Origin: DATLSM01 sp963722965
GTDB lineage: Bacteria; Actinomycetota; Thermoleophilia; Solirubrobacterales; 70-9
NCBI GenBank assembly: GCA_963722965.1
Contig: CAVROX010000004.1
Coordinates: 16,296 to 80,295 of the forward strand
Direction of reading: 5' to 3'
DNA length: 64,000 nucleotides
Shown: in pieces, positions 16,245-24,633 of the stretch
Position numbering within the stretch: the first letter of the stretch is position 1
How the letters are laid out: every line of letters begins with the position of its first letter
Position numbers and translations under genes: made by a program
The notes under the pieces: generated by a model
The model's database searches: none
Told to the model about the DNA's origin: nothing
Seen by the model: the letters and a program-made list of their open reading frames with translations, nothing else

Positions 16245-17489
16245 TCAGCGGATATGTTCGTAAATACTGAACAGCGGCAGGTACATCGAGATCACGATGA
16301 AGCCGACGACACCGCCGACGAAAACGATCATCAGCGGCTCGATCAGCGCGGTGAGGGCCTTGATCTTGGCGTCGACCTCTGCCTCATAGAAATCGGCGAT
16401 CTTGCTCAGCATGTGCTCGAGCTGACCGGTTTCCTCGCCAACCGAGATCATGTGGCCCACCATCGAAGGGAAGATCGGGTTCTTCTCGATCGGACCGGCG
16501 AGGGATCCGCCCCGCTTGACGGAGGCGTAGACGTCCTCCATCGCCTCCTCCACCACGACGTTACCTGCAGTCTCGCCGGTCAGCTTGATCGACTGCAGCA
16601 TCGGCACCCCCGAGGAGACCGAGCCGGCGAAGGTGCGCGACCAACGGGCCAGGGCAACTTTTTGGATCACGTCTCCGATTTTGAACGGGATCTTGAGTTT
16701 GAAGCGATCCCAGTGGGCGTGGCCGCGATCTGTTTTCTTCCATCTGAAGAAGACAAAGACGCTCAGCACTAACCCGGGGATGATCAAGTACCAGTAACCC
16801 GTGAGGGCGTTGGAGACGTCGACGCAGAGCTGGGTGGGCGCAGGCAGCCCAGTAGCTTCTTCGGGGTTTTCGGCTGCGAGTTCCTGGAAAATCTTGACGA
16901 AGACGGGGATGACGACGACGACGATCGCGACCAGCACCACTATCGCGAAGCTGAAGACAAGCGCCGGATACATCAGCGCCGACTTGACCTGACGGCGCAA
17001 AGCGTCGGCCTTCTCTACCTGGAAGGCGATCCGGTCGAGTGCCTCCTCGAGGCGCCCCGATTGCTCGCCGGAGCGCACCATCGCCCGGAAGAGGCGATCG
17101 AAGACCCTCGGGTGGCGCTCCATCGCCTGCTCAAGCGAGCTGCCCGCCTCAACGTCCTCCCTCACCCCGGCGACCGCGTCGCGGATCTCCTCGTCCACAG
17201 TCTGCTCTTCGAGCGTTTCCAGGGTGCGTAGCATCGGCATCCCCGAGGCGACGAGGGTCGCAAACTGGCGCGAAAAGACCGCCAGCTCGCGCATGTCGAT
17301 CGACTGCCAACGCTTAAAGAGATCCTCGATCTTAAACGGCTCGTGCTTCTCGGAGACGTCGAGGACGATCAGGCCCCGCTGGCGCAGCTGCTCGGAGACC
17401 TGTGCCTTTGATTCGGCCTCCAGTTCCCCGTCTGAGGCGACGCCGGCGAGATTCAGGGCGCGAAAGGCAAAGGTTGTAGCGCTGGCCAT
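16245..17489 (-). CDS. pilC: Type IV pilus inner-membrane platform protein PilC
   Basis: 414 residues, normal for PilC/GspF. Two homologous T2SSF domains are visible: ELAVFSRQFATLVASGMPMLRTLETL (about 68-93) and ALARWSRTFAGSVSSGVPMLQSIKLTGE (about 270-297). Each is followed by a MxxxGExxGxLExxL motif (MVRSGEQSGRLEEAL; ISVGEETGQLEHML). Three transmembrane segments are present near 170-195, 220-240 and the C-terminus (LMIVFVGGVVGFIVISMYLPLF). PilC transmits PilB and PilT rotation to pilin insertion and removal. It begins 3 bp downstream of pilT, in one operon with pilB. Confidence 0.95.
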   Translation of the reverse strand: MASATTFAFRALNLAGVASDGELEAESKAQVSEQLRQRGLIVLDVSEKHEPFKIEDLFKRWQSIDMRELAVFSRQFATLVASGMPMLRTLETLEEQTVDEEIRDAVAGVREDVEAGSSLEQAMERHPRVFDRLFRAMVRSGEQSGRLEEALDRIAFQVEKADALRRQVKSALMYPALVFSFAIVVLVAIVVVVIPVFVKIFQELAAENPEEATGLPAPTQLCVDVSNALTGYWYLIIPGLVLSVFVFFRWKKTDRGHAHWDRFKLKIPFKIGDVIQKVALARWSRTFAGSVSSGVPMLQSIKLTGETAGNVVVEEAMEDVYASVKRGGSLAGPIEKNPIFPSMVGHMISVGEETGQLEHMLSKIADFYEAEVDAKIKALTALIEPLMIVFVGGVVGFIVISMYLPLFSIYEHIR

Positions 17490-17492
17490 CGT

Positions 17493-18644
17493 CTAGCCTC
17501 CGTTGGTGTAGGCGGGCGCCGGAGGCGCCAGGCTCTCGCCGGCCAGACCGTTGCCCGGCATCGGTGCGCCACCGCCAACCAACATGCGCTTCAGCTCCTC
17601 GGGCACCGAGGAGCGCTGCTCTGCGAGAGCGCGGGTGATCTTGGCTGAGCGCACCAGTCGGGCCAGATCGGAATCCATGGTCTGCATCCCGACCGCGCCC
17701 GAGGTCTGCACGGCGGCGTAGATTTGGTGCGTCTTGCCCTCGCGGATCAGGTTTCGAACCGCCGGGGTCGGGATCAGCACCTCACAGGCGACCACCCGTC
17801 CCCGTCCGTCCGCGGTCGGCAAGAGCTGCTGAGTGACGATTCCCTGCAGGGCAATCGAGAGCTGGGTGCGCACCTGGCCCTGCTGGGAGGCTGGGAAGAC
17901 GTCGATGATCCGATCCACAGTCTGGGCCGTCGACTGGGTGTGCAGGGTGGCGAAGACCAGGTGGCCGGTCTCCGCCGCGGTGAGCGCGGTGGAGACCGTC
18001 TCCAGGTCGCGCATCTCGCCGACCAAAATCACGTCGGGATCCTCTCGCAGCGCGGCGCGCAGGCCGAGGGCGAAATCAGGAGCGTCAGAGCCGACCTCTC
18101 GCTGGTTGACTATCGAGCGTTTGTGGACGTGGAGGAACTCGATCGGGTCCTCGATGGTGAGGATGTGATCCTGGCGCTCGCTGTTGATCACGTCGATCAT
18201 CGCCGCCAAGGTGGTCGACTTGCCCGAACCGGTGGGGCCGGTGACTAGTACAAAGCCGCGCGGCCGTTGGGTCAGGTCGCGCAGCACCTGAGGCACCCCC
18301 AGCGTGTCAAGACCCGGGATGTCTTGCGGTACCAAACGAAAGGCGGCGCTCACCGAGCCACGCTGGAAGAAGCAGTTGACGCGGAAGCGGGCAACACCGG
18401 GGATTGCGTAGGCAAAGTCGAGCTGCTTATCGTTCTCAAAGCGTTTGCGCTGGTCGTCGTTGAGGATGCCGTAGATCACCTCACGGGTCTCCTGGCCACT
18501 GAGCACGGGGAAGCCCTCCATCGCGACTATCTTGCCCCGGTCACGGATCGCGGGGGGGAAGCCGGCGGTGAGGTGCACGTCAGAGGCCCGTACCTCGACC
18601 ATCCGGCTGAGGACCTCAGCGAAGTCAAAATCAGGCAGTGACAC
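17493..18644 (-). CDS. pilT: Type IV pilus retraction ATPase PilT (copy 2)
   Basis: 383 residues. The N-terminal PAS-like domain has RASDVHLTAGFPPAIRDRG and the ATPase core has Walker A GPTGSGKST at about residue 134. The Asp box ILTIEDPIEFLH, Walker B ALREDPDVILVGEMRDLET and the His box TGHLVFATLHT complete the motif set of PilT/PilU. The usual AIRNLIRE hexamer-retraction motif appears as AVRNLIREGK. A Gly/Pro-rich C-terminal tail of about 30 residues is extra. Its start overlaps the end of pilB by 14 bp. With the second copy at 21126-22244, the locus has two PilT-type motors, perhaps a PilT/PilU pair. Confidence 0.93.
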   Translation of the reverse strand: MSLPDFDFAEVLSRMVEVRASDVHLTAGFPPAIRDRGKIVAMEGFPVLSGQETREVIYGILNDDQRKRFENDKQLDFAYAIPGVARFRVNCFFQRGSVSAAFRLVPQDIPGLDTLGVPQVLRDLTQRPRGFVLVTGPTGSGKSTTLAAMIDVINSERQDHILTIEDPIEFLHVHKRSIVNQREVGSDAPDFALGLRAALREDPDVILVGEMRDLETVSTALTAAETGHLVFATLHTQSTAQTVDRIIDVFPASQQGQVRTQLSIALQGIVTQQLLPTADGRGRVVACEVLIPTPAVRNLIREGKTHQIYAAVQTSGAVGMQTMDSDLARLVRSAKITRALAEQRSSVPEELKRMLVGGGAPMPGNGLAGESLAPPAPAYTNGG

Positions 18645-20457
18645 GGAGCACCTCCTCGAGACTGGTCATCCCGACGCGCACCTTGGAGATCCCATCCTCG
18701 CGCAGGGTCAGCATCCCCTCCTGGCGGGCGACCGCGGCGATTTCGGGCTCCGCGGCACGCGTCACGGTCATCTCTTTCAGCCGTTCGCTGAGGCTCATCA
18801 CCGAGTAGACGCCGACCCGGCCCCGGTAGCCGCCATGGCCGCAGCGTCCACAACCGACCGGCTCGTATGCCTCGATGTCGGCAGCGGCGGCGATCCCCGC
18901 CTCCGACAGCGCAGCCGCGGGGATGATCGCTCGGCGCTTACAGTGCGCGCAAAGCTTTCGCGCCAGGCGCTGGGCGACTACGCAGTCAACAGCGGAGGCG
19001 GTGAGGAAGGTCTCGATCCCCATCTCGTTCAGCCGCGCGATCGCGCCCGGAGCGTCGTTAGTGTGCAGCGTGCTCAGCATCATGTGGCCGGTCAGGGCGG
19101 CCTCGATCGCAATCCGGGCCGTCTCGGCATCGCGGATCTCGCCAACCATCACCACGTCGGGGTCGGCGCGAAGGATCGAGCGCAGCCCAGCGGCGAAATC
19201 AAGTCCCGCCTTGCGATTGACGTTGATCTGGTTGATCCCGTCGATCCGGTACTCGACGGGGTCCTCGATCGTGATGATGTTTTTCTCCACATCGTTGAGC
19301 TCCTGCAGCGCCGCGTAGAGGGTGGTCGACTTGCCCGAACCGGTCGGCCCGGTTACCAGCACCGCCCCGTAGGAGCGCCGGAACGCCCTCTCGAAGCGCA
19401 TCCGGGCGGAGCCGTCCATCCCCAGGTCATCGAGTGAGCGCTGGGCGTTGCCCTCATCGAGAATGCGGATCGTCGCCCCCTCGCCGCGCTGGGTCGGCAG
19501 GGTTGTCACGCGCAGATCGACGCGGCGCTCCTCGACGGACACGCTGACCCGGCCGTCCTGGGGCACCCGCTTCTCGGCGATGTCGAGCTCGCTCATGATC
19601 TTCAACCGCGAGATGACGGCGCTGATCATCCGCTTGGGCACGTGGGCGGCCTCCTTTAAGACGCCGTCGACTCGGAAGCGGATCCGCAGCTCTCCCCCGG
19701 AGGGCTCGAGGTGGATATCGGAGGCGCCCTCCCCAACCGCCTGGGCGAGAATGCTGTAGACGAGCTTGATCACCGGCGCATCCGCGGCACTGGCCTGCAT
19801 CTCGCTGACCTCGGCGAGATGGCGCCCCTCGGCCCCCTCAACCTCCTCACGGTCTTGCTCCTCGATGATCGCCTCGGCGGCCGCGTTCTGCAGCGTGCCG
19901 AGCCGCGCGAGCAGCGCCTCGACGTCCTCTTCGGAGGCGACCGCAATGCGACAGTCAAGGCCGGTAGCGATCTGGATGTCATCGACCGCCAGGACGTTGG
20001 CTGGATCCGCGGCCGCGACTAGGAGGGTGTGCTGGTCGACGTAGCCGACCGGGACGGCCTTGTAGCGGCGCGCCATCGAGACCGGGAAGAGAGCGGCGGC
20101 TGCGACATCTGCGGTGTAGAGCGAGAGGTCGAGGTGGTCGAGCCCGTAGCGCTCGGCTATCGCCCGCGACAGTTGATCACCGTTGATCGCCCCCTGCTCC
20201 AAAAGCAGCGCCTCAGGTGCACGCCCCGCCGTGCGGGCTGCCTCGATCGCCGCTTGCACGGTCTCCAACGTGGCATAGCCAAGCTCGACCAGGGCATCGC
20301 TGGTAAAGCCGCGAGAATGACCCCGGTTAACGGGCGGGGTGAGACCCGGCACATCACTGTTCTCAGGGATCATCGGCATCGGCGCGGGTGCGGTCGCCCC
20401 GCCAGCGCCTGTGACTGGGCGGAGATGGCTTGGATATTGGCTTTCCTCGGAGCTCAC
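18631..20457 (-). CDS. pilB: Type IV pilus extension ATPase PilB with N-terminal MshEN domain
   Basis: 608 residues. A disordered Pro-rich N-terminus precedes an MshEN-type domain (about 50-190): FTSDALVELGYATLETVQAAI and a second half-motif RAPEALLLEQGAINGDQL, then LLVAAADPANVLAVDDI. MshEN domains of this class bind cyclic-di-GMP in MshE and several PilB proteins. The GspE ATPase core follows with Walker A GPTGSGKSTT (about residue 370), ITIEDPVEYRIDGINQI, Walker B LRADPDVVMVGEIRDAETA and LSTLHTND. The zinc-binding cysteines appear as CAHC and CGRCG. PilB powers pilin polymerisation. It sits between a thioredoxin-like gene and pilT. Confidence 0.95.
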   Translation of the reverse strand: MSSEESQYPSHLRPVTGAGGATAPAPMPMIPENSDVPGLTPPVNRGHSRGFTSDALVELGYATLETVQAAIEAARTAGRAPEALLLEQGAINGDQLSRAIAERYGLDHLDLSLYTADVAAAALFPVSMARRYKAVPVGYVDQHTLLVAAADPANVLAVDDIQIATGLDCRIAVASEEDVEALLARLGTLQNAAAEAIIEEQDREEVEGAEGRHLAEVSEMQASAADAPVIKLVYSILAQAVGEGASDIHLEPSGGELRIRFRVDGVLKEAAHVPKRMISAVISRLKIMSELDIAEKRVPQDGRVSVSVEERRVDLRVTTLPTQRGEGATIRILDEGNAQRSLDDLGMDGSARMRFERAFRRSYGAVLVTGPTGSGKSTTLYAALQELNDVEKNIITIEDPVEYRIDGINQINVNRKAGLDFAAGLRSILRADPDVVMVGEIRDAETARIAIEAALTGHMMLSTLHTNDAPGAIARLNEMGIETFLTASAVDCVVAQRLARKLCAHCKRRAIIPAAALSEAGIAAAADIEAYEPVGCGRCGHGGYRGRVGVYSVMSLSERLKEMTVTRAAEPEIAAVARQEGMLTLREDGISKVRVGMTSLEEVLRVTA

Positions 20458-20466
20458 GGGACCGGG

Positions 20467-21129
20467 TCAATTGGGGTGATAGGAGATTTCGGGGCCCTTG
20501 TAGGTGGCATCGTGAACCGCCTGCACAACGCTCTGGGGAGTCTGGAATCCGTAGCTGACCGACGCCTGCGGGGCACCTCCGCTGAGGTGCCGAGGGCGCA
20601 GCACGATCAGCGCCGGAACCTGCTCGACTTCGAGTCCGACCGTGATCGCCGCGTAGCGGGAAATCTGCTTGGCGGGGACCACGAAGACGGCCAGCCCAGG
20701 GTCTGATTTCAACCGATCGACCGCCCCGGTGACGATGCGGTCTTCGATCCCACCGGGGTGAACGATGAGCAAGATAACGGTCTTGTTGGCCTCATAGGCT
20801 TCCGATACCTTGGCGGGAAGTCTCGGTGCCGGCACCGAGACCGGGAGCGCGGGGGAGGCGGCAGCTTGCCCCACAGCTCCCGCTTCACCCGTGGCGCCGG
20901 TTGCGCCTGCGCTTGCCGATGAGGTGGAGGCTTCGCCACCTTCAGACCCGCTTACAGATTCTGCGCTCCCCGAGGTTGCCCCACCGCTCGCCGCACTCGG
21001 GGACGAGCTAGCCGCCGCGGACCCTTCGCTGCTTCCACCGCCTTTGAGCAGCATAAAGGCGGCCGCGAGGACGAGAACACCCACCACGGCGACCTGGGCC
21101 ATCGGATTGTGATTCAGTTTCTCCCTCAT
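20467..21129 (-). CDS. Membrane-anchored protein with thioredoxin-fold-like domain, pilus operon
   Basis: 220 residues. A short cytosolic N-terminus and a single membrane helix (VAVVGVLVLAAAFMLL, about residues 13-28) are followed by 75 residues of Ser/Ala/Gly/Glu linker. The C-terminal domain of about 115 residues reads KVSEAYEANKTVILLIVHPGGIEDRIV ... LAVFVVPAKQISRYAAITVGLEVEQVPALIVLRP. Thioredoxin-like folds have this layout, including the cis-Pro position (VPALIVL), but here the CxxC active site is absent (HPGG). It starts within the pilT stop (4-bp overlap) and ends 9 bp before pilB, so it is embedded in the motor operon. A scaffold or sensor role is more likely than disulfide chemistry; this is inference. 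Confidence 0.65.
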   Translation of the reverse strand: MREKLNHNPMAQVAVVGVLVLAAAFMLLKGGGSSEGSAAASSSPSAASGGATSGSAESVSGSEGGEASTSSASAGATGATGEAGAVGQAAASPALPVSVPAPRLPAKVSEAYEANKTVILLIVHPGGIEDRIVTGAVDRLKSDPGLAVFVVPAKQISRYAAITVGLEVEQVPALIVLRPRHLSGGAPQASVSYGFQTPQSVVQAVHDATYKGPEISYHPN

Positions 21130-22244
21130 TGGGGCACCGGCTCCGCTTCGAGCTGCTCGATGCCGCTTGCCCGCTGCCCGCGGGCCGCCAGCATTAATTT
21201 GAAATCGTGCGGGCTGGAGGCGTACTCCATCGCCACCGGCTCAGAGACCCGACCCTCCATCACGTAACCAAGCAGGGACTGGTCGAAGGTCCGCATCCCG
21301 TAGTACTCGCCCTCGGCGATGACCTCGGTGATCTTGCCGGTCTCTTCGGGGCTGAGGATCAGGTCCTGGATGCGACCGGTAACCACCATAACCTCGGCGG
21401 CCGCGACCCGCCCGTCGCCGCTCAGGTCGGGAACCAGGCGCTGGGCGATCGCCCCCCTGAGCGTCGCGGAGAGCATCACTCGCGCCTGCTGCTGGAGGTG
21501 GGGCGGGAAGAAATCGATGATTCGGTTGATCGTCTCGGTCGCGTCGAGGGTGTGGACAGTGGAGAGGACCAGGTGGCCGGTCTCCGCCGCGGAGAGGGCG
21601 GTGCGGACCGTCTCCTCGTCGCGCATCTCGCCGATCAGGATCACGTCGGGGTCCTGGCGTAGGACGCGCCGCATCGCGCGGCCAAAGCTCTTAGTGTCCG
21701 CGCCTACTTCGCGCTGGTTGATCACCGAGAGTTTGTCGGGATGCAGGTACTCGATCGGGTCCTCGAGCGTGACGATGTGCCGCGCCCTGGTCTGGTTGAT
21801 GTGGTCGATCATCGCCGCCAGCGTTGTCGACTTGCCCGAGCCGGTGGTGCCGGTGACGAGGATGATCCCGCGCGACTCCTCGGCCAGGGAGCGGACCACC
21901 TCGGGCAGGCCGAGGTCCACGATCGAGCGGATCTCTAGCGGGATCGCGCGACAGACGATCGAGGTCGAGCCACGCTGTTTAAAGGCGTTGACCCGGAAAC
22001 GGGCGACGCCGGGAATCGCGTAGGAGAAGTCGGCCTCTCCGTCCTCCTCAAACTCGGTCAGCGAACGCTCCTCGGCGATGTCGTGAAACGCCTTCTCGGT
22101 GTCTTCGGGGCTCAGCTCCCCGAAGCCCTCCAGATGGGAAAGCTGGCCGTGGACGCGGACGACCGGCGGCGAGGAGATCTTGACGTGAAGATCGGACCCT
22201 TCCCGCTCGACGAGCGTGCGCAGCGCTGAGTTGACGTCGAACAT
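21126..22244 (-). CDS. pilT: Type IV pilus twitching ATPase PilT (copy 1)
   Basis: 372 residues. GSDLHVKISSPPVVRVHGQL opens the PAS-like domain, GTTGSGKSTT (about residue 136) is Walker A, IVTLEDPIEYLHPDKL the Asp box, VLRQDPDVILIGEMRDEETV Walker B and TGHLVLSTVHT the His box. The C-terminus lacks the AIRNLIRE motif found in copy 2 and reads RIQDLILSPEETGKITE, closer to PilU or PilT2 variants. It is 44 bp downstream of rpoD and coupled to the thioredoxin-like gene by a 4-bp overlap. The two PilT copies differ throughout, so the duplication is old. Confidence 0.92.
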   Translation of the reverse strand: MFDVNSALRTLVEREGSDLHVKISSPPVVRVHGQLSHLEGFGELSPEDTEKAFHDIAEERSLTEFEEDGEADFSYAIPGVARFRVNAFKQRGSTSIVCRAIPLEIRSIVDLGLPEVVRSLAEESRGIILVTGTTGSGKSTTLAAMIDHINQTRARHIVTLEDPIEYLHPDKLSVINQREVGADTKSFGRAMRRVLRQDPDVILIGEMRDEETVRTALSAAETGHLVLSTVHTLDATETINRIIDFFPPHLQQQARVMLSATLRGAIAQRLVPDLSGDGRVAAAEVMVVTGRIQDLILSPEETGKITEVIAEGEYYGMRTFDQSLLGYVMEGRVSEPVAMEYASSPHDFKLMLAARGQRASGIEQLEAEPVPQ

Positions 22245-22288
22245 CCCGACCTGTATCGGCCGGGACCCTCGACGCCTTAATAGCGGCC

Positions 22289-23395
22289 CTAGGCGACCTC
22301 GCGCAGTTTCTGGGCCTCGCCCAGGCTCTGCAGCTTCTTGAGGCTCTGGTTCTCGATCTGGCGGATCCGCTCGCGGGTCACGTTGAAGGTCCGCCCGACC
22401 TCATCCAGGGTGCGCGGATGCTCGCCGCCGAGGCCGTAGCGCAACTCCAGCACGCGACGCTCGCGGTAGGAGAGGTTCTCCAGCGCTTCCTTGAGCGCCT
22501 CTTTGGTGAGCAGGTCCGCCGCCCGGTCGAACGGGGACTCGGCCTTCTCATCGGCAATGAACTGGCCGAACTCCGACTCCTCCTCATCGCCGACCGGCTT
22601 CTCAAGGGAGACCGGGGCCTGCGCGGAGCGCTTGATCGAATCGACCTCCTCGGGGTCGATCCCGGTCACCTCGGCGATCTCCTCCGGCGTCGGCTCGCGG
22701 CCCAGCTCGGTGACCAGCTTGCGCTCGGCGCGGCCGATCTTGTTGAGCTTCTCGACCACGTGGACCGGGATGCGGATCGTCCGCGCCTTATCGGCGAGGG
22801 CGCGGGCGATCGCCTGGCGGATCCACCAAGTCGCATAGGTGGAGAACTTGAACCCCTTGCGGTAGTCGAACTTCTCCGCCGCACGGACCAGCCCCAGCGT
22901 CCCCTCTTGGATCAGGTCGAGGAAGGGAAGGCCCTGGTTGCGGTAGTTCTTGGCGATCGAGACGACCAGGCGCAGGTTGGACTCGACCATTTTCTGCTTC
23001 GCGTCGAGGTCGCCGCGCTCGATCCGCTTTGCCAGTTCGACCTCCTCCTGCGCGGTAAGGAGCCGCACCTTGCCGATGTCCTTGAGAAACAGCTGCAAGG
23101 AGTCTGTGGTCATGTCCGGTTTCAGGTCGAGCGCCTGTTTGGGGCGGCGCCGGCCTTTCTTGCCGGTGTCAACGGGCATCGCGTCGGCGGCGGCTTTCTG
23201 GGCCGGGTCCATGTCCTCGACGAGCTCGATCCCCGACTTCTCGAGGTGCCCGTAGAGGTCCTCGACGTCGGACTCGTCTAGGTCGACCTCGGAGACCGCC
23301 GAGGCGACATCACCGAAGGTGAGCACGCCGAGCTGCTGCCCGCGTGTGATGAGGCCTTTGACCTCCTCCATCTCTTGAAGCTCTGCTACCAGCAT
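22289..23395 (-). CDS. rpoD: Primary sigma factor RpoD (sigma-A type)
   Basis: 368 residues with a short region 1.1 (about 1-70), region 1.2 DSLQLFLKDIGKVRLLTAQEE, region 2 with RLVVSIAKNYRNQGLPFLDLIQEGTLGL and KFSTYATWWIRQAI (the -10 recognition and melting helices), region 3, and region 4 LSYRERRVLELRYGL ... TLDEVGRTFNVTRERIRQIE (helix-turn-helix for the -35). It lacks the long N-terminal extension of most actinobacterial HrdB/SigA proteins but has the full set of primary sigma motifs. It stands at the head of the minus-strand pilus motor genes (44 bp to pilT), an unusual neighbourhood. Its promoter and leader contain the hairpins described separately. Confidence 0.95.
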   Translation of the reverse strand: MLVAELQEMEEVKGLITRGQQLGVLTFGDVASAVSEVDLDESDVEDLYGHLEKSGIELVEDMDPAQKAAADAMPVDTGKKGRRRPKQALDLKPDMTTDSLQLFLKDIGKVRLLTAQEEVELAKRIERGDLDAKQKMVESNLRLVVSIAKNYRNQGLPFLDLIQEGTLGLVRAAEKFDYRKGFKFSTYATWWIRQAIARALADKARTIRIPVHVVEKLNKIGRAERKLVTELGREPTPEEIAEVTGIDPEEVDSIKRSAQAPVSLEKPVGDEEESEFGQFIADEKAESPFDRAADLLTKEALKEALENLSYRERRVLELRYGLGGEHPRTLDEVGRTFNVTRERIRQIENQSLKKLQSLGEAQKLREVA

Positions 23396-23463
23396 CCGTG
23401 TCTACTCGTTCCCTTGCGCTAGATGGTTTAGTCCTGACACTGAAATGCGCCCGCGCACCAAAA

Positions 23464-23505
23464 GTCGCGGAACGCGACAAAAAGCGGACCCAAATGCTGG
23501 TCCGC
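23464..23505 (-). terminator. Two tandem terminator-like hairpins in the rpoD leader
   Basis: On the minus strand, GCGGACC-agcatttg-GGTCCGC is followed by TTTTT. Immediately after come GTCGCG-ttc-CGCGAC and TTTT. Both look like intrinsic terminators, yet they lie between the rpoD promoter (23558-23586) and the rpoD start codon. No minus-strand gene ends upstream of them. They could attenuate rpoD transcription or block antisense transcripts. Confidence 0.6.
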
Positions 23506-23557
23506 GAAGGTAAGTCGGCACCAATCGCCCTCTCCGGGCGCTCAAACGTCTGTTCGC

Positions 23558-23586
23558 ATGGTAGTCGCTTCAGTTTGTGAAGTCAA
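23558..23586 (-). promoter_or_regulatory. Sigma-A-type promoter for rpoD
   Basis: On the minus strand TTGACT (-35, 23586-23581) and TACCAT (-10, 23563-23558) are separated by exactly 17 bp. The predicted start of transcription is near 23550, giving a leader of about 155 nt. The -35 box abuts the start codon of the divergent YihY gene (23591). Confidence 0.65.
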
Positions 23587-23590
23587 CCCG

Positions 23591-24493
23591 ATGCCCGATT
23601 CTAGGAACCACTCACGCCCCTGGCTTCGCGCCTTCTGGCAGCGGGCCTACCGCGAGAACGTCACCGGGCTCTCGGCGATGGTCGCCTACAACCTGATGCT
23701 GGCGGTCTTCCCCTTCGCACTGTTGGTCCTCTTCATCTTCGGCCAGGTGCTGAAGATCGGCGGCGTCGAGAGCAGTGTCCTGGGCGACCTTAAGCGCCTC
23801 TTCCCCAACGTCGACCAGGGGACCCTTTCTGACGTCCTCGACCGGATCGTGGACAACTCGACCACGATCGGGATCGCCGCCCTCTTCGGCTCGCTGTGGA
23901 TCGGCGCCTCCTTCTGGGGGGCGATGGACACGGCATTTTGCCGCATCTACCACGTCGAGTGCCGTGGCTGGATCGAGCAGAAGCGCTTCTCCTTCGTGAT
24001 GCTCGCAGTCGTCATCCTCTTCATCGCCGCCAGCATCTTCCTGCCGGCGCTAGACAGCGCCATCGCCTCGGGCACCGACCGGCTTCCCTTCGGGCTCTCC
24101 CATATCAGGGCAATCGATACGGTGCTGCTGCTCGGCGCCGCCCTGCTGATCAGCTTTGCGGTCTGCGCGGTGATCTTCTGGGCGGTCCCGAAAGGCCACA
24201 TGCCGTGGCGGGCGGTCTGGCCGGGAGCGCTGTTCGTTACCTTGACGACGGGCCTGGCCAACTGGCTCTTCCCGATCTACCTGGACAACATCTCAAGCCT
24301 CTCCCACCTCGGCTCAACCCTTGGCTTTGCCCTCATCGCGCTGCTGTGGTTCTACCTGCTCAGCCTGGCGCTGCTGTGCGGTGCGGTCATCAACTCGCTG
24401 CGCTTTGAGCTACACGACACCGGCGAGATGCCCTACGACGGGGCGAAGAAGAGGGGCGACTGCGCGGGTTGCGGCGGGGAGCCCGCCGGGTAG
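23591..24493 (+). CDS. YihY/BrkB-family membrane protein
   Basis: About 300 residues with five to six hydrophobic helices. The motifs ENVTGLSAMVAYNLMLAVFPFALLVLF and GFALIALLWFYLLSLALLCGAVIN are the two most conserved parts of the YihY/virulence factor BrkB family. Members are integral inner-membrane proteins of unknown biochemical role, often misnamed ribonuclease BN. I chose the ATG at 23591 (MPDSRNHSRPWLRAFWQRAYREN) over an upstream GTG-type start at 23558, which would overlap the rpoD promoter. The C-terminal tail is short and charged with a CAGCGG motif. It is divergent from rpoD. Confidence 0.88.
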   Translation: MPDSRNHSRPWLRAFWQRAYRENVTGLSAMVAYNLMLAVFPFALLVLFIFGQVLKIGGVESSVLGDLKRLFPNVDQGTLSDVLDRIVDNSTTIGIAALFGSLWIGASFWGAMDTAFCRIYHVECRGWIEQKRFSFVMLAVVILFIAASIFLPALDSAIASGTDRLPFGLSHIRAIDTVLLLGAALLISFAVCAVIFWAVPKGHMPWRAVWPGALFVTLTTGLANWLFPIYLDNISSLSHLGSTLGFALIALLWFYLLSLALLCGAVINSLRFELHDTGEMPYDGAKKRGDCAGCGGEPAG

Positions 24494-24633
24494 GGAGTGA
24501 CGCGACGCCCGCGGTGAGGCCGCTTCGATCAGCATCGCCGCGAGGGCTCAAGCTGGTGCTCGGCGGATCTCGGGATCGGCCTGCTCTTCGACCCCTGGTC
24601 CGGTTGCGTTCAACCCGGACTCAGATATTTCGA

